A program made the translations under genes and the position numbers. Below, piece by piece: positions 1-8,143 of a DNA stretch of 64,000 nt (position 1 is the first letter of the stretch; every line of letters begins with the position of its first letter). The stretch covers positions 1,660,501 to 1,724,500 of the forward strand of contig NZ_CP121473.1 of NCBI RefSeq assembly GCF_033954455.1, in the 5' to 3' direction. The stretch comes from Thiorhodovibrio litoralis. Its GTDB lineage: Bacteria > Pseudomonadota > Gammaproteobacteria > Chromatiales > Chromatiaceae. Below the pieces are notes generated by a model that saw only the letters and a program-made list of their open reading frames with translations, did no database searches and was not told the DNA's origin.

Positions 1-257
1 TGTACGTTGCTAACACGCGACACCTCCTCGAATGCCGTGCGGATTCCAGCTCGCCGCGCTGCTGCTTGCATCACCTCAATATCGATACCGTTGACGACCC
101 CGATGCCATCCGCAGTGATGCGTTCGAATTGGTAGGGCAGCATCGTCGACCAACCGCCGTTCAGCGCGGCCTGGGCAGGTCCAAGCGAAAGCAGGCCGAG
201 ACAGAGAATGCCGAGAGCAAGTTTCCAATGTTCCTGTAAGGACCGAATTGTCGTCAT
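1..257 (-). CDS. Periplasmic substrate-binding-type protein, N-terminal part (runs off the window)
   Basis: Reading the minus strand from an ATG at 257 gives 85 open codons to the window edge. The N-terminus is a clear Sec signal peptide: a basic start, a hydrophobic core around LALGILCLGLLSLG, and an Ala-X-Ala type cleavage region (AQAA). The mature part carries W-S-T-M-L-P-Y-Q-F and a G-I-D-I-E-V-M-Q-A-A segment, the usual beginning of solute-binding proteins of the bacterial extracellular family 3. The same fold is also used as the sensor part of some histidine kinases and lytic enzymes, and the missing C-terminus would decide this. It is divergent from the gene at 629. Confidence 0.65.
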   Translation of the reverse strand, partial: MTTIRSLQEHWKLALGILCLGLLSLGPAQAALNGGWSTMLPYQFERITADGIGVVNGIDIEVMQAAARRAGIRTAFEEVSRVSNV

Positions 258-628
258 TTATCGTGCATGCTCGCGGGCGTATTCTGGAAATGATGGGGGA
301 CGGCAGCAGAAAAAGTGTCAGCGCCCCGACCAGCGCAGCAGGCTTTTGGCATGGGCGGAAGCAATTAAACGGAGATTACCGGTCGTCGGGTGCGTGATCA
401 ACGCTCAATCTAGGTGGATGCGACTCCCGGCCCATTGCGCCTGCGATAGCCGAGACGATGCAAACCGCGCTGGAATTTGCCGCAAAGATCTGCCGCTCTG
501 ATGATATCCTCCGGAGGGTAACCCCGGAACAGATCATCAGAACCGGCTGTGCCAACGACCGCGGCGGATGTGCGCCGGGCGTTGAACCGACTCTCCGAGA
601 GAGTCTGAGCGTGTGACGAGGGGCCACC
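258..628. other. Intergenic region between divergent genes
   Basis: About 370 bases between two divergently oriented genes. I see no convincing reading frame, RNA gene or strong terminator here. It should hold the promoters for both neighbours. A purine-rich ribosome site (GAGGGG) lies just before the ATG at 629. Confidence 0.5.
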
Positions 629-3121
629 ATGAAATTGCTGTCGACCGAGATCGCTGTTGTTTGGACATTGTTGATCGCACTGTCGCCAAGCGCGCCGGTG
701 CAGGCCGTCTCTCCGGACCTCCTTCTCCCCTTCGAGAGAACCGAGGTTCGCGAGCCGTGCGCGAACTACGAGCCGACGAAGCAGCCGTTCTTCGGGGAAA
801 CCCATTTGCATACGGCCTACTCGTTTGACTCCGTTGCGCTCGATACGCGCAATACCCCGGCCGATGCCTACAGGTACGCGAAGGGTGGTCGCGTGGGCTT
901 GCCGCCTTGGGCCGATACACGCACGGACGAGCAGGCCGCGCTCCCGCCACCACCCGACATGCGGTCGTACGTCACCGAGCATCCCTACTGCATGCCGGGC
1001 GAGCACTGTCAGTTCATGGCCACGCGGACCATCCAGTTCCCCGAGGGACGAGCGCTCGACTTCGCCGCGGTGACCGACCACTCAGAGCAGTTCGGCGAGA
1101 GCAACATCTGTACCTTCGAGGCGACCGAAACTTGCTCCGACGATCAGGACTGCAATCCGGGCGTCACCGGGCAAGGCTGCGCCTCGGACAACATGTGTCG
1201 ACCCAAGGGCTACAATAGCCCCCTCTGTGTCATCGCCCGCGACGAACTCTCGCGCTTGCGCCAAGGCACTGCGGCCAGCGTCTTCGCGGCACTCGAAAAC
1301 GTCAGCCAGAACCCGACCCGTCCAGCTTTCTGCGGCCCGGACGGGGCGCTCTGCGCGCGCCAGGCCAAGCTGGTCTGGGACAAGATTCGCGGCGACGCGG
1401 AGGCCGCCTACGACCGCACGTCCTCCTGCACCTTCACGTCCTTCATCGCCTACGAGTACACGGCGATGGCGGCGACCGGCCGATGCGTCGACGCCAATGC
1501 ACTGCCTTGCTGGGATCAGGCGCAGGACAACAGCATTCCCGACGTGCCAGACGCCGGGTGGTCACCCTCCGCGGATTGCCCGAGCGGCAGCCCCTGCATT
1601 AACAATTTCACCGGCAACTCGGGCTTTGACAATCTTCACCGCAACATCATCTTTCGCAACGATGATGTGATCGACCAGCCGATCAGCAACCTTGAGAGTC
1701 CGCTCGGATGCGGCTTCGGTGCCGATTGCACCTCGACCCCAGGCTGGGCGGTGGCCTCTCCGGCGGTGATGCTCCAACGCCTGAATGACGACTGCATCGC
1801 GAATCCTGCGAAGCCCCGCTGCGACGTTCTCACCATCCCGCACAACTCCAACATGAGCCGCGGCAGCATGTTCATCCTGCCGGAGAATACGCCAGACGGG
1901 CAGGCAGAGGCGTATTTGCGCAACCAATTGGAACCGCTGGTTGAGCTGGTGCAGATCAAGGGCCAGTCGGAATGCCGCTATAACGCGAACACCGGGATGG
2001 CCTGGACGAATCCGCCAGACGAGCTGTGCGACTTCGAGAACCAAGGCTGGGCGCGACTCGCCGGGGCGGCGGACGGCTATCTCACCGACGAGAACCAGAC
2101 CACCGAGAGCATTCCGCCACGCAGCTACGTTCGCAACACGCTCGCCAGCGGCATCGCCTACGCGGCCAAGCAAGGGGTGAATCCCTTCCAGCTCGGATTC
2201 GTCGGCGGACTCGACAACCACAACGGCACGCCAGGACAGTCCGAAGAGCAGCAGTATGCGAAGAGCGGAGCGCACGGCATCCAGAGCTTCGCCACCTCAT
2301 CGGCGGCCCTGAGCGAGCGCTTTTATCTCGGCCTCGAGACCAACGCGGGCGGTTTGACCGTCGCCTGGGCCGAGGAGAACTCGCGCGATGCGATCTTCAC
2401 CGCGCTCAAGAACCGCGAAACCTACGCCACCAGCGGGACCCGTCCGATCGTGCGGGTTTTCGGAGGTTTCGGGCTCCCGTCCGATATCTGTGAGGCGGGC
2501 GACTTCGCCGCGCGCGGTTATGCGGGTGGCGTGCCGATGGGTGGCACACTCCAGCGTGAGCCGCGCCCTCCCGGCCGGGTCCCGCAGGCTCCAAGCTTCG
2601 CTGTCAGCGCAATCATGGACCCCGGCTGGTCCGGCCACCCCGGCACACCTTTGCAGCGGGCACAGATCATCAAGGGCTGGGTCGACTCCATCGGGCAAAC
2701 GCACGAAAGGGTTTATGACGTTGCGGGAACAACCGACGCCGAGGACAAGGTCGATTTACAAACCTGCAAACCGATCGGCGCTGGCATGAACAATCTTTGC
2801 ACTTTATGGACTGATCCGGATTTTGATCCCGACCAGCACGCCTTCTACTATGTGCGCGTCCTCGAGAACCCGAGCTGTCGGTGGAACCACTACTACTGCA
2901 ATGCGCGCGGCGTCGACTGCAGCAAGCCCATGGGCGTCTGTCGCGGCCAAGCCACCGAGGGGCTGGAGCAGGGCTGCGACAGCGACGCCGAGTGCGGTGA
3001 AGGCGTCTGCACTCTGCCGGACAGCTATGAGGAGTTCGAGTACAGCCAATGTTGCAGCGGCATTGTGCCGCAGACTGTGCAGCAGCGCGCCTGGACCTCG
3101 CCGATCTGGTACACCCCGTGA
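629..3121 (+). CDS. DUF3604 family secreted protein (PHP-like metallohydrolase fold)
   Basis: 830 residues with a signal peptide (residues 1-26, ending PVQA). The pattern of the DUF3604 family is clear: G-E-T-H-L-H-T near residues 56-62, V-T-D-H-S-E near 148-153, I-P-H-N-S-N near 403 and G-L-D-N-H-N-G-T near 525. These His and Asp clusters resemble the metal ligands of PHP-type phosphoesterases, so a periplasmic metal-dependent hydrolase is likely; the substrate is unknown. Two Cys-rich inserts (residues about 162-200 and 755-795, with C-S-D-D-Q-D-C and C-D-S-D-A-E-C) look like small disulfide modules. It is followed at 80 bases by the isomerase and HupE genes, a grouping I recall from other bacteria. 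ATG 629 has a GAGGGG ribosome site. Confidence 0.85.
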   Translation: MKLLSTEIAVVWTLLIALSPSAPVQAVSPDLLLPFERTEVREPCANYEPTKQPFFGETHLHTAYSFDSVALDTRNTPADAYRYAKGGRVGLPPWADTRTDEQAALPPPPDMRSYVTEHPYCMPGEHCQFMATRTIQFPEGRALDFAAVTDHSEQFGESNICTFEATETCSDDQDCNPGVTGQGCASDNMCRPKGYNSPLCVIARDELSRLRQGTAASVFAALENVSQNPTRPAFCGPDGALCARQAKLVWDKIRGDAEAAYDRTSSCTFTSFIAYEYTAMAATGRCVDANALPCWDQAQDNSIPDVPDAGWSPSADCPSGSPCINNFTGNSGFDNLHRNIIFRNDDVIDQPISNLESPLGCGFGADCTSTPGWAVASPAVMLQRLNDDCIANPAKPRCDVLTIPHNSNMSRGSMFILPENTPDGQAEAYLRNQLEPLVELVQIKGQSECRYNANTGMAWTNPPDELCDFENQGWARLAGAADGYLTDENQTTESIPPRSYVRNTLASGIAYAAKQGVNPFQLGFVGGLDNHNGTPGQSEEQQYAKSGAHGIQSFATSSAALSERFYLGLETNAGGLTVAWAEENSRDAIFTALKNRETYATSGTRPIVRVFGGFGLPSDICEAGDFAARGYAGGVPMGGTLQREPRPPGRVPQAPSFAVSAIMDPGWSGHPGTPLQRAQIIKGWVDSIGQTHERVYDVAGTTDAEDKVDLQTCKPIGAGMNNLCTLWTDPDFDPDQHAFYYVRVLENPSCRWNHYYCNARGVDCSKPMGVCRGQATEGLEQGCDSDAECGEGVCTLPDSYEEFEYSQCCSGIVPQTVQQRAWTSPIWYTP

Positions 3122-3200
3122 GCGACCCCAGGGGGCCTTCGGTCTGCACCTTCCGCAGGTCGAACAGGGCTGGGTTGGGCTGCGCCGCGGAGGGCAACGC

Positions 3201-4268
3201 ATGATCCGGCAGCGGCTCGGGCATCGATTCCGAAGCCAGCTCCGGTACTGGCTTCGATACGGGCTGCGGCAACCGGTCATGCACTTCGTGCTGATCGGCG
3301 CGGCCCTCTTCGCCGCAAGCGAGCTGTGGTCGCCGGCGGAGCGCGAACGGCCATTCGTGCAGCGCGAACCGATCGTCATTTCGGCGCAGCAGATCGGCGT
3401 AATCGAGGAGGACTTCGTCCGGCGCTGGGGGCGCGCCGCCACCCCGGAGCAGCTCTCCGCCCTGATCGCGCAAACCATCGAGGAGGAGATGCTTTATCGG
3501 GAAGCCCGCGTGCTGGCGCTCGATTTCCAGGACCGCAGCGTGCAGCGCCGACTGATTCAGAAGATGCGCGTGGTCAGCGATCACCCCGGACGCCCGCCCG
3601 ACGAGCTGGTGCGCGAGGCGCGTGCACTTGGACTCGACGACGATATCGTCATCCGCCGCCTTCTGGTCGAAAAGATGCGCATCCTCTTGGCCCAATCTCC
3701 TTCGGCGCCGGCGTTGACAGACGCGGATCTGCTTGACTATCTCGATCGTCATCGCGAGCGTTTCCTACAGCCGGCCGAACTGACGTTCTCGCATCTTTTC
3801 TTCGGCGAGCGCGTGCAAGGTGCGCAGCTTGATAACCAGGGAGCGGACCTTGAGGACGCCGTGCGGGCGACCCTCGCGCGAGCGCGCACGCTGCCCCCGG
3901 CCGACGCCCTTGCCTTGTCGGACCCATTCCTCTTCGGGCTGAGGTTTCGAGCCTATTCCCGTCCCCGCATCACGGCACGCTTCGGCATGGAGTTCGCCGA
4001 GCAGGTCTTTGGCCTCGAGCCCGGCGTCTGGTCGGACCCGATCGCATCGCCCTATGGGCTGCATCTGGTCTTGGTCGAGGAGAAGCGCGCGCCGCGCCTG
4101 CCGGAGCTGGCCCAGGTCAGACAACGGCTCATCGAGGCCGTCGGCGCGGAGCGCGCGACGCAACGCTTGGCGCAGGGTCTGGCGCGTCTGCGCGAGCGCT
4201 ACGAGATTCGTGTCGAGGGGCGAGACGATCTCTCTTCGTCTCGCGTCGAACTGGCCGCGCAGCCGTGA
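3201..4268 (+). CDS. SurA/PpiC-type peptidyl-prolyl cis-trans isomerase, membrane anchored
   Basis: 355 residues from the ATG at 3201, which has a GGAGGG ribosome site; the frame is open further upstream but overlaps the previous gene. A basic N-terminus is followed by one membrane segment (about residues 27-45, V-M-H-F-V-L-I-G-A-A-L-F-A-A). A helical SurA-like N domain follows, then a parvulin-like region from about 195 (PAELTFSHLFF) to the typical end motif near 280 (GLHLVLVEE). It probably helps fold exported proteins, plausibly the DUF3604 partner encoded upstream. Its TGA overlaps the GTG of the HupE gene, so the two are translationally coupled. Isomerase activity is inferred from family. 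Confidence 0.8.
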   Translation: MIRQRLGHRFRSQLRYWLRYGLRQPVMHFVLIGAALFAASELWSPAERERPFVQREPIVISAQQIGVIEEDFVRRWGRAATPEQLSALIAQTIEEEMLYREARVLALDFQDRSVQRRLIQKMRVVSDHPGRPPDELVREARALGLDDDIVIRRLLVEKMRILLAQSPSAPALTDADLLDYLDRHRERFLQPAELTFSHLFFGERVQGAQLDNQGADLEDAVRATLARARTLPPADALALSDPFLFGLRFRAYSRPRITARFGMEFAEQVFGLEPGVWSDPIASPYGLHLVLVEEKRAPRLPELAQVRQRLIEAVGAERATQRLAQGLARLRERYEIRVEGRDDLSSSRVELAAQP

Positions 4269-5299
4269 GGTTGGCCGCTCGAAGCCCTTTTCCGGCGCTG
4301 CTGTTTTCGATGGTGCTCTTTTGTATGGGGGCGGCATCGACCGTCGTCGCCCATCCGCTCGACCCGGCGCTGCTGGAGATCCGAGAATCGCCAGCGGGCA
4401 CGCTGGAGGTTCTCTGGCAATTGCCCGTGTCGCAGACCGCCGGCGATGCGCCGCGGGTCATGCTGCCCCAAGGGTGCAGCCCGCTGTCCGCGCCGGTTGC
4501 AAGCCGCGCGGGTGCGGGTGCGGGTGCGGGTTCACGCATCGCACTGCGCTGGCGCGCGCAGTGCGAAAACGGCGGTCTGGTCGGCTCGGACATTGGCGTC
4601 GACGGTCTGCGTGAACGCCGCACTGATGCCTTACTTCGGGTTCATCTAGCGGACGGACGCTTAGTCCAGGCGGTGCTGCGCGCTGCGACACCGACCTTCA
4701 CCGTTCCCGAAAGTGCCGCTCGGCTTGCCGTCCTGCGCGACTATCTCCTGCTCGGCTTCGAGCACATCCTGAGTGGTCCCGACCACCTGCTGTTCGTGTT
4801 TGGTCTCGTGCTGCTGGTGCACGGATATCGGCGATTGTTTTGGACCATTACCGCTTTCACCGCGGGACACAGCGTGACGCTCGCGCTCGCTGTTCTTGGT
4901 GTCGTCAAGGTGCCGGCATATCCTGTCGAGGCCTTGATCGCCCTGACCATCCTCGTTGTCGCCGTGGAGTTGACCCGTGCCGGGGGCGGGCGCGAGACCT
5001 GGATCCAGCGGTTTCCGTGGGCGATGGCGTTCACCTTCGGTCTGCTCCATGGCCTGGGTTTTGCCGGTGCGCTGACCGAGATCGGTCTGCCGGCTAACGC
5101 GATCCCGCTCGCATTGGCCGGCTTCAACATCGGCATCGAGCTTGGGCAGCTCCTCTGCGTCGCGCTAATCCTAGCCGCAGCAGCTGCTTTGCGAAGGCTT
5201 CCCGTGCCTTTACCAACGGCCATTCGGTCTCTCCCCAGCTATGTCATCGGGTCGTTGGCGGTGTTCTGGGTCTTGGAGCGCACCACGGCAATGTTTTGA
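4265..5299 (+). CDS. HupE/UreJ family membrane protein
   Basis: 344 residues from a GTG that overlaps the stop of the isomerase gene. A signal-like hydrophobic segment (15-35) precedes a soluble domain of about 125 residues starting H-P-L-D-P-A-L-L-E-I. The C-terminal part has about six membrane segments with the HupE/UreJ_2 signature: F-E-H-I-L-S-G-P-D-H-L-L-F, T-A-F-T-A-G-H-S-V-T-L and F-G-L-L-H-G-L-G-F-A. Conserved His and Asp in these motifs fit metal handling; HupE relatives move nickel. Here it forms a set with a PHP-like hydrolase and an isomerase rather than with hydrogenase or urease genes, so its substrate is open. A four-copy hexamer codes for an Ala-Gly run at residues 82-89. Confidence 0.8.
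   Translation: MRLAARSPFPALLFSMVLFCMGAASTVVAHPLDPALLEIRESPAGTLEVLWQLPVSQTAGDAPRVMLPQGCSPLSAPVASRAGAGAGAGSRIALRWRAQCENGGLVGSDIGVDGLRERRTDALLRVHLADGRLVQAVLRAATPTFTVPESAARLAVLRDYLLLGFEHILSGPDHLLFVFGLVLLVHGYRRLFWTITAFTAGHSVTLALAVLGVVKVPAYPVEALIALTILVVAVELTRAGGGRETWIQRFPWAMAFTFGLLHGLGFAGALTEIGLPANAIPLALAGFNIGIELGQLLCVALILAAAAALRRLPVPLPTAIRSLPSYVIGSLAVFWVLERTTAMF
4508..4531. repeat. Four tandem copies of a GCGGGT hexamer
   Basis: Four perfect copies of a 6-bp unit inside the HupE gene, encoding alternating Gly and Ala between the two halves of the extracytoplasmic domain. Being a multiple of three, length changes would alter the linker but not the frame. Confidence 0.85.
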
Positions 5300-5340
5300 T
5301 GTGCCGCCGCGGTGACTCCAGCCCGCGGACCCGAGGGCCT

Positions 5341-6219
5341 CTACAGGTCGATATCGCCGCTATGATTTGGCGCCACGACCCCTTCGATAGCCAGCCTGCG
5401 CCGTGTCGCCTCCACCTCGGCCTCGTGGATTTCGCTCAGAATCGCGTCGAGATCGACCGTCTGATGCTGGGCTTTGAAATGGCCCGTGAGCGTCACGTCC
5501 GGTGTCAGATGGCCGTGTTCATACAGATGCCAAATTTCCTGGGCGTAGCTGGTCGTCAGCAACTCAGGCTCAAACTGCCCGAAATAGGCGGCCAGATTAT
5601 TGACATCGCGCGCCAGCATCCAAGGGGCATGGTTGTTCGCCGCCGCATCCACCGCCTGCGGGAGGTCGATGATCACCGGACCTTGCGGATCAACCAGGAC
5701 ATTGAACTCAGACAGGTCGCCATGCACCAGTCCGATGCACAGCATCTTCACCACATCACTGATCAGTGATGCGTGATAGGCACGTGCCTGCTCGACGCTC
5801 AGATCCACCTCATCCAGACGCGGTGCGGCGTCGCCCTCGTCATCGGTGATCAGCTGCATCAGCAAAACGCCGTCGACAAAGTGGTAAGGCTGCGGCACAC
5901 GCACCCCGGCTGCGGCTAGACGATAGAGTGCGTCGACTTCAGTGTTTTGCCACACATCTTCTTGCTCCTGGCGCCCATACCGTGAGCCCTTCGCCATCGC
6001 CCGCCCTTTGCGGCTATTGCGCACCTGACGCCCTTCGCGATACTGCGACTGCTTGTGAAAGCCGCGTTGACTCACCTCTTTATAGACCTTGGCGCAGCGA
6101 ACGGCCCCTTCGGAGCGCACCACATAGACCGCCGCCTCCTTGCCGCTCTTGAGTGCATAGAGGACTTCGTCGACCAGGCCGTCCTGGATCAAGGACTCGA
6201 GACGTTTAGGGGCTTTCAT
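5341..6219 (-). CDS. RIO1-like serine protein kinase (PA4780 type)
   Basis: 292 residues from the ATG at 6219, which matches the M-K-x-P-K-R start usual for this family; an upstream in-frame ATG at 6264 would add 15 residues. Kinase features of the RIO fold are visible: nucleotide loop S-G-K-E-A-A-V-Y, the catalytic loop H-G-D-L-S-E-F-N, and the metal-binding I-D-L-P-Q-A-V. A Lys/Arg-rich stretch with GRAMAKGSRYGRQEQED lies between strands, as in bacterial members. Bacterial substrates are unknown; archaeal and eukaryotic RIO kinases act in ribosome assembly. It converges with HupE (41 bases between stops) and the transposon lies beyond its 5' side. Confidence 0.85.
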   Translation of the reverse strand: MKAPKRLESLIQDGLVDEVLYALKSGKEAAVYVVRSEGAVRCAKVYKEVSQRGFHKQSQYREGRQVRNSRKGRAMAKGSRYGRQEQEDVWQNTEVDALYRLAAAGVRVPQPYHFVDGVLLMQLITDDEGDAAPRLDEVDLSVEQARAYHASLISDVVKMLCIGLVHGDLSEFNVLVDPQGPVIIDLPQAVDAAANNHAPWMLARDVNNLAAYFGQFEPELLTTSYAQEIWHLYEHGHLTPDVTLTGHFKAQHQTVDLDAILSEIHEAEVEATRRRLAIEGVVAPNHSGDIDL

Positions 6220-6323
6220 GGTGACCTGTTTGGATGGCGCGAGGGGCGCCAGTTTAGGAATCATCTAGCGCTGATGACAAGCACTGAGAGGGCAGGGTGG
6301 CGAAGAGACGCAGCAAATTCATG

Positions 6324-6356
6324 AATCTGCTGAGCGTAATCACGATAATTGCGGGA
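6324..6356. repeat. Left transposon end with target-site duplication
   Basis: AATCTGCT at 6324-6331 recurs at 10406-10413. Directly inside, 6332-6356 is a 25-bp end that starts GAGC and finishes TTGCGGGA. It matches the inverted sequence at 10381-10405 in 18 of 25 positions by my alignment, including the first four and last eight bases. Together these mark the left boundary of the four-gene element. Confidence 0.7.
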
Positions 6357-6482
6357 CCCATTTCCAAGCCATTTGAAGGACATGGAATGCGTGTGGGATC
6401 ACGGGGGCCGTTACTGGCCGACAGCGGGAAGCCGGAATCGTGAACCACGCTTCCCCCCTGAGGGGGGAGAGACGCAGCGGGT

Positions 6483-7292
6483 TCAGTTGCCTCTAGCGCT
6501 CTGGCGAATGGCGCGAGCGAGGGTGTAGCGGGCATAGCGCTCGGCATCGGCTCCGCGACGCGGGGACGCGCGCTCGAGCAAGCGCTGGTAGACCGTGGTC
6601 GGTGCAAGGCCCGCCTCAAGAGCGCCGCAGACCCAGCCCCATTCGCGGGCGGATTCGGACGGATCCCCGGTGGATAAGCGCGCCCGTGGAGCGCAGTTGA
6701 CGACTGGCGGCGGAGCCGGAGCCATCGTTGGCAAGGCCGGAGTTGGATCCCAGACGCGCTCCTGCGGGCTTGGTCGCCGAAGGACATTGACCCACTCCCC
6801 GCCACGCTTGGCATTCTTCATCCCGGCGAGCCGACCGAGGTGCTCACCGGAGACCGAGCCCGGATCGGCGCCAACGCGCGGGATCAGCCAACGCTGCACA
6901 TCACAGCGCTGCGCCTCATCGAGCGCGCGGGTCAGCCGTAGCCACAGGTGGCAGCCCCCGAGCGTCGAAGTCTGCACCACCAGGGCCGCATAGTGCCGAG
7001 CGATGCGCTGCGCCATCGGCCGTGCGACATCATCGAGAAACACCATTGGCCAGGGATAGCCGCGGGCTGGACGGATATAAATATCGGCCTGTTGGACATT
7101 GCGCGCTCTGGCCAGCCCCAACGGAAGCTGATCCAAAGAGCGATCATGGAACCACAGCATCGTCGCCTTGGCGGTGCGCACCGCCAAATCGGCACGCACG
7201 ATGCCAGCGTCGTGCCATGCCTCAAGCATCACGGCGGTGTGTCTTGCCGCTGTCATGGCCTGGTGCGGGCGCTCAGCGCTCAAGCGGCTCAT
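6483..7292 (-). CDS. RepB-like DNA primase domain protein of the transposon
   Basis: 269 residues. Residues about 45-175 match the RepB-primase branch of the archaeo-eukaryotic primase fold: N-V-Q-Q-A-D-I-Y-I-R-P, the acidic pair in M-V-F-L-D-D-V, V-V-Q-T-S-T-L-G-G-C-H-L-W-L-R-L, and R-L-A-G-M-K-N-A-K-R-G. The C-terminal 80 residues are Pro-rich then helical and Arg-rich. Plasmid relatives synthesise primers. Its role in a transposon is not obvious; it sits where Tn5053/Tn7-type elements carry a target-selection gene such as TniQ. It starts one base into the stop of the AAA gene, so it is co-translated. A GC hairpin (6451-6467) follows its stop. Confidence 0.7.
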   Translation of the reverse strand: MSRLSAERPHQAMTAARHTAVMLEAWHDAGIVRADLAVRTAKATMLWFHDRSLDQLPLGLARARNVQQADIYIRPARGYPWPMVFLDDVARPMAQRIARHYAALVVQTSTLGGCHLWLRLTRALDEAQRCDVQRWLIPRVGADPGSVSGEHLGRLAGMKNAKRGGEWVNVLRRPSPQERVWDPTPALPTMAPAPPPVVNCAPRARLSTGDPSESAREWGWVCGALEAGLAPTTVYQRLLERASPRRGADAERYARYTLARAIRQSARGN

Positions 7293-8143
7293 CAGGCGCC
7301 CGCCCTGGCACTCGGGCGTTGGCGGGCGTTGCCCGCCGCTGAACCAAACACCTCAAGGTAGAGTTGTTCATCGAGCTGCGCGCGTTCGAGCCGAGCAGCC
7401 TGCGCCAGCAATTCTGCCGCCATGGTCGTGAGCACGCGATAATTGCCCAACGCATGCTCAGCGAGCGTCTTCATCAGCCCTGCGCTCATCAGACTCGCAT
7501 TGCCGGCACTGTGTTGTAAATGCTCCAGGCAGGCGACCAGCGCCTCGCGACTGGCATACTCCATACTCAGGCGCGTACGGATACGACTGCCCAGCGGCAG
7601 CAACTCCTCACGGCGCAGCTTGGTCGCCAGGCGGCCATCGCCGGCCAGGATCACGCTCAACAACGTGCGCGAATCGAACTGCATGGAGGTCAGCAGACGC
7701 AGCTCATTGAGCACCGTCGGATGCATCTCCTGCGCCTCGTCGATGAGCAACACCGGGCGCAACAGCGTCGTCTCCAGATGCGCCAGCCAGCGCTCGCGCA
7801 GGATCTTGAAGCCACCCCAGCGGTTATGGGGCTTGAGGTCAACGGCGAACAGATCGCCCATCTCGCGGTAGAAGTCCGCCACCTTCGAGCTGGGATGCGT
7901 GAGCGCCCCAACGCTGATATCGGGCAGCTGGCGCAGACGCTCATCGAGCAGGCGCAGTACCGCACTCTTGCCGGTACCCGGATCACCTTGAATGAGCGCA
8001 AAACCGCCTTCGCGGATCAGGCTCTGCTCGATGCGCCAGCAAAACTGCTCCACCGGCGCGCTGCGATGCAGTGCCGCCGTCGGCAGCTCCGGGGAGAACG
8101 GATTGAACTTCAGTCCATAGAGGGCCAGCAGGGTCTTGTTCAT
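7292..8143 (-). CDS. ExeA/TniB-like AAA ATPase of the transposon
   Basis: 283 residues of an AAA ATPase: N-terminal Y-G-L-K-F-N-P-F (ExeA family opening), Walker A G-D-P-G-T-G-K-S near residue 55, Walker B L-L-I-D-E-A-Q near 135, sensor I in S-V-I-L-A-G-D-G, and an Arg finger region R-I-R-T-R-L. In related transposons (TniB, MuB, TnsC) the ATPase loads on target DNA and activates the transposase. Its ATG overlaps the transposase TGA by four bases, and its stop touches the primase start. Confidence 0.85.
   Translation of the reverse strand: MNKTLLALYGLKFNPFSPELPTAALHRSAPVEQFCWRIEQSLIREGGFALIQGDPGTGKSAVLRLLDERLRQLPDISVGALTHPSSKVADFYREMGDLFAVDLKPHNRWGGFKILRERWLAHLETTLLRPVLLIDEAQEMHPTVLNELRLLTSMQFDSRTLLSVILAGDGRLATKLRREELLPLGSRIRTRLSMEYASREALVACLEHLQHSAGNASLMSAGLMKTLAEHALGNYRVLTTMAAELLAQAARLERAQLDEQLYLEVFGSAAGNARQRPSARAGA

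Noticed and set aside
4508-4531. Phase-variable repeat switching HupE
   Set aside because: The unit is six bases, so changes in number would keep the frame and cannot switch the gene off.
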